Source: Labrenzia sp. CE80 | Lineage (GTDB): Bacteria > Pseudomonadota > Alphaproteobacteria > Rhizobiales > Stappiaceae | Length of the DNA stretch: 64,000 nt | Assembly: GCF_009650605.1 (NCBI RefSeq) | Contig: NZ_WAJT01000001.1 | Span: forward strand, 1,116,001 to 1,180,000 | Direction: 5' to 3' | Shown here: positions 59,339 through 64,000 of the stretch, in pieces | How positions within the stretch are numbered: position 1 is the stretch's first letter | Layout: every line of letters begins with the position of its first letter | Notes under the pieces: generated by a model | What the model was told of the DNA's origin: nothing | Databases searched by the model: none | What the model saw: only the letters and a program-made list of their open reading frames with translations | Position numbers and translations under genes: made by a program

Positions 59339-59857
59339 ATGATTAGCCGCGAAGTAAAAAAGTCTCCAGCGTTCATGTTCGCGGTCACCGTTCTGGTGCT
59401 TGCCTGCCTAGCGCTCGTTTTCATGGGAAGTCTTGTTGCTGCGCCGAAATTGTTGTTCGGGCGGTCTCTGACGGCGATTTCTCCGGACAGTTTCCCGACC
59501 GTCATTTTAATCCTGATGGCACTGCTGTGTGTCTTGCAGGTGGGCATGCAGGTCCGAGGCTTCCAAATTGAGTCAGGACCGGCACTTGGCAAAAACGGCT
59601 GGTATCGCGGGACCTACTTCTTTGCCATTTTGACAGGTTATGCCCTGTTGATGGTGCCTTTGGGCTTCCAAGTTTCTTCAACGGTCGCAACGGCGCTTCT
59701 GTCGGTGCAGATGGGAAATCGGAATTGGGCACAAATTGCAGTGTTGTCAATCTGTGGGCCGTCGTTGCTCTACCTCGGAGCAACGCGACTGCTGGCTGTA
59801 TCCCTGCCGGAGCTTAACGTCATTGAATTGGCCTATGGCAGTCTTCTGGGTGGATGA
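59339..59857 (+). CDS. Tripartite tricarboxylate transporter small subunit (TctB) 2
   Basis: 172 residues with four hydrophobic helices (FMFAVTVLVLACLALVFMGS; SFPTVILILMALLCVLQVGM; YFFAILTGYALLMVPLGFQV; IAVLSICGPSLLYLGATRLL). It differs strongly in sequence from TctB 1. It is the first gene of the second TTT set; tctA 2 follows 35 bp later. Confidence 0.85.
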   Translation: MISREVKKSPAFMFAVTVLVLACLALVFMGSLVAAPKLLFGRSLTAISPDSFPTVILILMALLCVLQVGMQVRGFQIESGPALGKNGWYRGTYFFAILTGYALLMVPLGFQVSSTVATALLSVQMGNRNWAQIAVLSICGPSLLYLGATRLLAVSLPELNVIELAYGSLLGG

Positions 59858-59892
59858 GCCAGTGAACAAATTGAGATTGATGAGAATACACG

Positions 59893-61374
59893 ATGATTGA
59901 ACAGTTCATTGAGGGCTTCGGCCTCGCGCTGCGCGTTGATACTTTCGTGATGATGGGCCTTGGCCTATTTGGCGGCATGCTCGTCGGCGCGCTACCCGGA
60001 TTTACGACGCTTATGGCGATGGCCATTTTGCTTCCGATCTCCTTCTTCCTCGATCCTATCGTTGGCATTCCCTTCCTTTTGGGAATCTATAAAGGAGGGA
60101 TCTTCGGGGGAAGCATTCCTGCGATCTTGGTCTCGATGCCTGGTACGGGTGCGGCGGTTGCAACGTCAATTGATGGTTACAAGCTGACCCAAAAGGGCAA
60201 GTCGCGCAAAGCGCTGGACATGGCCCTGTTCTCGTCGGTGCTTGGCGATATGTCGAGCGACATCTTTACGATGATGATGATCTTCCCGATCGCCTATCTG
60301 GTGATGCAGTTCGGACCGCCAGAGCTGTTCGCAGTGCTCTTGATGAGTTTGGTGATCATTGCAGCGACATCGGGATCCAACCCGATGCGGGCGTTGATCA
60401 TGATGCTGCTTGGAATCTGGCTTTCCTTTATCGGAACCGATCCGTTGGGCGGCGTAGAGCGTTTCACCTTTGGGTTGTTTGAACTCAAGTCTGGTATTCC
60501 ACTTTTGCCGATGTTGATAGGCGTGTTCGCAATCCCGGAAGTTGCCGGCGTGGTGATGCGTAATGAGAAGGCTCGCCATCTTGCTGGACTTATGGGCGAA
60601 CGACTGACGTGGGCTGAGTTCAAAAAAACGTTGAGAACGATCTGCCGTTCTACGGTTATTGGAACGGGCATTGGGACCATCCCCGGCCTGGGGCAGGTTG
60701 TCGCCGCAATGATGGGCTATTCAGCTGCCAAAAACGCGTCTGATCATCCTGAGACGTTCGGGGAAGGGGAACTCGAAGGCGTTGCAGCTGCGGAGGCTGC
60801 AAACAACGCAGTGAATGGACCGACTATGGTTCCTCTGCTCACGCTGGGTATTCCTGGAGACAATGTAACGGCGATCCTTCTCGGAGCATTCGTCGCTCAA
60901 GGATTGCGGCCCGGTCCGCAGCTGTTCGATGAGCAAGGTGCAACGGTTTTCGCGATCCTGATTGCGATGGTGTTCGCAAACCTCATGTTCCTGGCCATCG
61001 GCTACCTGTCTATTCCGTTCTTCTCGCGGTTGGTGACGATCAAGGTCTCGGTTTTGATCCCTTTGGTGATCATGTTTGCTTTCGCGGGCGCCTATGTTTT
61101 CCGTTCGGACTCGGTCGACCTGCTTATGCTGGTTGGTTTTGGGATCTTCGGCATCGTTGCACGGGCTGCAAAGTTTGATGTGATGCCGATGGTGATGGGA
61201 TTCATTCTGGGTGAGCCGATGGAGTACGCGTTTGGGCAAACCGTCGCTATGGCGAACGGTGATCTCGCTGGGTTCTTCCTCGGCGATCGCCAAGGCGCCC
61301 TCGCAGTTCTGCTGGTTATACCCGTAATTGGATTTCTGCTTTGGAGGCGTATGCGTAAGACGGTTGCGCACTAA
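59893..61374 (+). CDS. Tripartite tricarboxylate transporter large subunit (TctA) 2
   Basis: 493 residues, ~12 helices, with GALPGFTTLMAMAILLPISF, GIYKGGIFGGSIPAILVSMP and the second-repeat GTIPGLGQVVAAMMGYSAAK and LTLGIPGDNVTAILLGAFVA. It is clearly diverged from TctA 1, so the two systems probably carry different acids. The large open frame antisense to this gene is a codon-bias shadow. Confidence 0.93.
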   Translation: MIEQFIEGFGLALRVDTFVMMGLGLFGGMLVGALPGFTTLMAMAILLPISFFLDPIVGIPFLLGIYKGGIFGGSIPAILVSMPGTGAAVATSIDGYKLTQKGKSRKALDMALFSSVLGDMSSDIFTMMMIFPIAYLVMQFGPPELFAVLLMSLVIIAATSGSNPMRALIMMLLGIWLSFIGTDPLGGVERFTFGLFELKSGIPLLPMLIGVFAIPEVAGVVMRNEKARHLAGLMGERLTWAEFKKTLRTICRSTVIGTGIGTIPGLGQVVAAMMGYSAAKNASDHPETFGEGELEGVAAAEAANNAVNGPTMVPLLTLGIPGDNVTAILLGAFVAQGLRPGPQLFDEQGATVFAILIAMVFANLMFLAIGYLSIPFFSRLVTIKVSVLIPLVIMFAFAGAYVFRSDSVDLLMLVGFGIFGIVARAAKFDVMPMVMGFILGEPMEYAFGQTVAMANGDLAGFFLGDRQGALAVLLVIPVIGFLLWRRMRKTVAH

Positions 61375-61455
61375 CCCAAAGTGAATAGGCATGGCCAAGA
61401 CGCGCATCGGCTTGGTCAAGCCAACTTTCCGTAGATGCAATTGGGAGGAATTGAA

Positions 61456-62427
61456 ATGTTGAAGAAGACCATCAAGATGACCTCGTCGGTCATGGTCGCT
61501 GCAGGTATGGCACTTGGTTTGTCGTCCGGCATCGCCCAAGCCGAATTCCCGGAAAAGCCGATCACGATGGTGATTCCGCTTGGTGCCGGTGGTTCGCATG
61601 ATTTGAACGCGCGCGTTGTGACGTCCATCATCCCGAGCTACATCAACCAGGCAATGATCGTTCGTTTGACGCCTGGTGCGGGTGGTCAGAAGGGTACACA
61701 GGAAGTCGCAAATGCAGCGGCAGATGGCTATACCCTTCTTTTCACGCATAACTACATCGACATGCTTCAGCAGCACGTTGAGACCCTGCCTTATGATCCG
61801 GGCGCTGACTTCAAGCCAGTCGCACGTATCAACTATGCACCGATCGCAGTTGTCGTGAATGCAGACAGCCCTTATCAGACATTTGAGGAACTCATTGCTG
61901 CGTCCAAGGAAAATCCAGGTGGAATCCAGATGGCGCATTCTGGAAACTGGGGTGCTCTCTTCGTACCTGCTGCCCAGGTCATGAAAGCTCTGGATGTTTC
62001 CTGGAACCTTGTTCCTTACCAAGGTGGTGGCCCTGCTATGCAAGCGCTGCTTTCTGGTGATGCAGATGTCACGATGGGTTTCCCATCAGCATTGGCGCCA
62101 CAGCTTGCTGCGGGCAAAGTACGCGTGCTGGCAACAGCCGGCGCTGAGCGCATCTATGACGATGTGCCGACCATGGCTGAAGTTGGGGTCGAGGGCGACG
62201 TTGGGTTCATGCACCGTGTCGTGCTGACACCGTCCGATACGCCTGATGAGGTTGTCGAACAACTGACCGCTGCATTCAAGTCTTTGGCAGACGACAAAAC
62301 CTTCGTACGCATGATGGGTCGCCTTGGCGAAAACGTCGATATCTTGGATGGCCCGACCTACGAAGCCATGCGTAAAGAGCAGAGCGTTGCCTATAAGGAC
62401 CTCGTCGAAAAGCTGACGAGCCAGTAA
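61456..62427 (+). CDS. Tripartite tricarboxylate transporter receptor (TctC/Bug family) 2
   Basis: 323-residue periplasmic receptor with a Sec signal (MLKKTIKMTSSVMVAAGMAL, cleaved near AQA-EFP). FPEKPITMVIPLGAGGSHDL, IVRLTPGAGGQKGTQEVANA and AADGYTLLFTH are Bug-family features. ATG 61456 has GGGAGG upstream. Unlike receptor 1 it uses Sec, not Tat, and it is encoded last in its set. A strong terminator follows. Confidence 0.92.
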   Translation: MLKKTIKMTSSVMVAAGMALGLSSGIAQAEFPEKPITMVIPLGAGGSHDLNARVVTSIIPSYINQAMIVRLTPGAGGQKGTQEVANAAADGYTLLFTHNYIDMLQQHVETLPYDPGADFKPVARINYAPIAVVVNADSPYQTFEELIAASKENPGGIQMAHSGNWGALFVPAAQVMKALDVSWNLVPYQGGGPAMQALLSGDADVTMGFPSALAPQLAAGKVRVLATAGAERIYDDVPTMAEVGVEGDVGFMHRVVLTPSDTPDEVVEQLTAAFKSLADDKTFVRMMGRLGENVDILDGPTYEAMRKEQSVAYKDLVEKLTSQ

Positions 62428-62439
62428 CCAAAAACCTGA

Positions 62440-62466
62440 GGGGCGCGGATGTTTCCGCGTCCCTTT
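62440..62466 (+). terminator. Intrinsic terminator after the second TTT operon
   Basis: GGGGCGCGGA-TGTT-TCCGCGTCCC then TTT: a 10-bp stem with one G-T pair, directly after the tctC 2 stop codon. Confidence 0.75.
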
Positions 62467-62904
62467 GCCCCTTTAGCGTACGGACCCAAAAATGCGGCTT
62501 ATTGGACGTTGAAATGGCACATTGCTGAACGGAAGCTGCTCCAGAGCAGGCTTTCTGTCCGACTTAGGGCTCTGACACTTTAGTCAAAAGCCAATTCAAC
62601 GTCCTTAGTATCTTGCCAATTTGTCCCGCACTGGTTTCGCGAAAGGACTGAAATGCTCCGCATTTCCAATTCTTACGCTTCTTGTCGCCGGACAAACTGC
62701 CCCAGACTAAAGCAAACGCGGTTAGGAGGCGTCTCTTGGTAATGCGCTGTAGAAGGCGGGTTTAACGCCCATGCGCATGCGATTTTTCCGCCTTTGCCGA
62801 TGCGAAGTCCATAGGGCTTTCCGCGTCGAATTCATGGATTTTACAATAAAAAGACGCAGCTCAAAGCTGATATAAATAAATAATACAAGTATGTGGAGGA
62901 AATT
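62467..62904. other. Intergenic region with long-range inverted repeat
   Basis: No supported gene. GGACGTTGAAATGG (62504-62517) is inverted as CCAATTCAACGTCC (62591-62604), 13 of 14 matching, around a 73-bp loop. It could be the ends of a tiny non-autonomous element or a regulator-looping site. The promoter of the downstream exported protein must lie in the AT-rich 62840-62890. Confidence 0.45.
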
Positions 62905-63720
62905 ATGCATAACCTTTCTAAATCAATTACGGGAGTTGCTGCGGCGTTGCTTTTGTTCGCAAGCACGGGCGCACAGGCCGATGTTAAACTACAGGATGGC
63001 ACAATCCTGTCTGACAAGCCGACCTTCATTGTGACCTATGTTGAGACTGATGTTGCAAGCACTGATGCTGCAAAGAAATTAATCCAAGATCAGGTCGCGA
63101 ACAGCAAGTCAGAGAACGGAAACTTGCGCTTCGAAGCTGTGCAACGCATTGGGCAGGGAAATCACTTCGTTATCCTGGAAGCATGGGATGGCCCTGAGTC
63201 GCGATCCGCTCACGCTGCTTCAGACCACACCATTGCTTTCCGCAATGCACTGGAGCCGATGCTCTATGCACCCTATGATGAACGCCCGCATGTTGGTCTT
63301 GGTGCCGCTGATCCGTCAACGTTGCCCGCAGGTGACGACAAGACAATCTATGTCATCACACATGCCGACATCATTCCGCCTGAGCAGTTTGCACCTTGCG
63401 ATCGGCAGGTGGATGCCAACGGTCCTTGCGGCAACGAAATGATGACCGGACTTGCCGAATTCGGACGCACTCATGACGGCAATATGCGTTTTGATATTCT
63501 GACGCAGTCTAACCGTGGTAACCACATGAGCGTTGTTGAAATGTGGGACAGTGCGGCTTCGCAGGCAGCTCATCAGATCACACCGGAAAAGAAGGCTTTC
63601 CGCAATGAGCTGTCCGGTATTCCGGCAGCAGGTGGTGTGAATGAGGATCCGCAGTTTGTTCTCAACATGCTGACCGGCAGCCTCTATGACGAGCGCCTTT
63701 ATACGTTGATCGGAAACTAA
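62905..63720 (+). CDS. Exported protein with two ABM (antibiotic biosynthesis monooxygenase-like) domains
   Basis: 271 residues. The signal peptide is MHNLSKSITGVAAALLLFAS (cleaved near AQA-DVK). Two ferredoxin-like ABM domains follow. The first has FIVTYVETDVAS ... NGNLRFEAVQRIGQGNHFVI ... HTIAFRNALEPM. The second has TIYVITHADIIPP ... DGNMRFDILTQSNRGNHMSV ... KKAFRNELSG. ABM domains are usually cytoplasmic, so a periplasmic tandem form is unusual. ATG 62905 has GGAGG upstream. Function is unknown; possibly quinol or small aromatic oxidation. Confidence 0.75.
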   Translation: MHNLSKSITGVAAALLLFASTGAQADVKLQDGTILSDKPTFIVTYVETDVASTDAAKKLIQDQVANSKSENGNLRFEAVQRIGQGNHFVILEAWDGPESRSAHAASDHTIAFRNALEPMLYAPYDERPHVGLGAADPSTLPAGDDKTIYVITHADIIPPEQFAPCDRQVDANGPCGNEMMTGLAEFGRTHDGNMRFDILTQSNRGNHMSVVEMWDSAASQAAHQITPEKKAFRNELSGIPAAGGVNEDPQFVLNMLTGSLYDERLYTLIGN

Positions 63721-63729
63721 TCGACGTTT

Positions 63730-63766
63730 GACCCGGGTCGTTTTGCAGCGACGGCCCGGGTCTTTG
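63730..63766. terminator. Terminator between convergent genes
   Basis: GACCCGGG (63730-63737) pairs with CCCGGGTC (63755-63762), with an inner TCG/CGA pairing and TTT after it. It lies between the stops of the ABM protein and the convergent Ldh-family gene. Confidence 0.7.
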
Positions 63767-63805
63767 TATTAACGAATGGCAGATCGGCGAAGATAGGTAA
63801 CTCTT

Positions 63806-64000
63806 TTAGAGAGGGGTGATGCCCAGTTTCTCCGCGAGCTTGTCCAGTTGCGATTTCAGCGCTGGTGCGATGGGGATGCCAGAAGCGGAGCGTTCGCTTT
63901 TGATACGGGCAAGTCTTTCTCCTGGAAGTCTGATTTCTTCCACTCCCGGTAGTTTGGGAGATGACTTCATTTGGTCCCAAATACGATCGATGTCTGCACG
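63806..64000 (-). CDS. Ldh-family (malate/L-lactate dehydrogenase 2 type) oxidoreductase, 3' end only
   Basis: The last 64 codons are present: RADIDRIWDQMKSSPKLPGV then EEIRLPGERLARIKSERSAS and IPIAPALKSQLDKLAEKLGI ending at TAA. The pattern 'MKxSP...EIxxPGExExR...GIPI...L' is the C-terminus of the NAD(P)-dependent Ldh_2 family (malate, ureidoglycolate, 2,3-diketogulonate or pyrroline-carboxylate type). Substrate cannot be told from this part. Confidence 0.75.
   Translation of the reverse strand, partial: RADIDRIWDQMKSSPKLPGVEEIRLPGERLARIKSERSASGIPIAPALKSQLDKLAEKLGITPL

Noticed and set aside
60721..62043. 440-codon minus-strand open frame
   Set aside because: Antisense across tctA 2 and tctC 2, crossing a real intergenic gap; no domain seen.
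1..64000. CRISPR array
   Set aside because: No series of regularly spaced direct repeats was seen anywhere; the repeats found are transposon ends and operator pairs.

Overview
The window looks like an alphaproteobacterial chromosome. The evidence is the gltX-comEC-lexA neighbourhood, a GTTC-N7-GTTC LexA box, and NodT-type efflux, TTT-transporter and FCD-GntR genes. A marine Hyphomicrobiales (Stappiaceae-like) or Rhodobacterales host is my inference from protein flavour; no rRNA or complete tRNA is present to settle it.

Layout. (1) 1-4.2 kb is conserved core: gltX (partial), comEC and lexA with its SOS box. (2) 4.2-18.5 kb is a Mu-like transposon inserted just upstream of lexA. It has a repressor, a Ner-like protein, a DDE transposase and an AAA ATPase, an IS3-family insertion, and cargo: TetR plus an RND tripartite efflux pump, a DUF1499 protein, a broken ABC exporter and a secreted lectin-like protein. 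Both termini carry related inverted transposase-site repeats and are flanked by the same ATGAT(G). (3) 18.5-36.2 kb is a catabolic cassette lying between a left-subterminal-like repeat and a second copy (about 85% identical over 82 bp) of the right-end repeat. On the minus strand it has a BMP-type ABC importer, pyridoxamine-pyruvate aminotransferase, a GntR regulator and a pyridoxine-4-oxidase-like GMC enzyme. On the plus strand it has an HpaB-type flavin monooxygenase, a SnoaL-like protein, two amidases, an AbrB-type membrane protein, a flavin reductase and a NicX-type ring-cleaving dioxygenase. An identical bipartite operator lies upstream of gntR and upstream of the monooxygenase operon. 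I read this as a vitamin B6 (or related 3-hydroxypyridine) degradation system that combines known entry enzymes with a different ring-opening module; I know of no description of this combination.

(4) 36.4-46.5 kb is a non-phosphorylative L-fucose-type (6-deoxyhexose/aldose) pathway. It has an aldose dehydrogenase, mutarotase, lactonase, a UxaA/GarD-type dehydratase, an SDR, an FAH-family hydrolase, a ribose-type ABC importer and a GntR regulator. (5) 46.8-53.1 kb is an uncharacterised oxidative cluster: Gfo/Idh dehydrogenase, flavin reductase, luciferase-like monooxygenase, alpha/beta hydrolase, OsmC, AEC transporter and LysR. (6) 53.2-62.5 kb holds an AhpD/CMD-like gene under twin palindromes and two complete tripartite tricarboxylate (TctABC-type) transporters, with an oxidoreductase and a leaderless DctP-like protein between them. 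(7) 62.9-64 kb has an exported tandem-ABM protein and the 3' end of an Ldh-family dehydrogenase.

The overall picture is core DNA abutting a stack of mobile-element-associated catabolic and efflux modules, each with its own importer and regulator.
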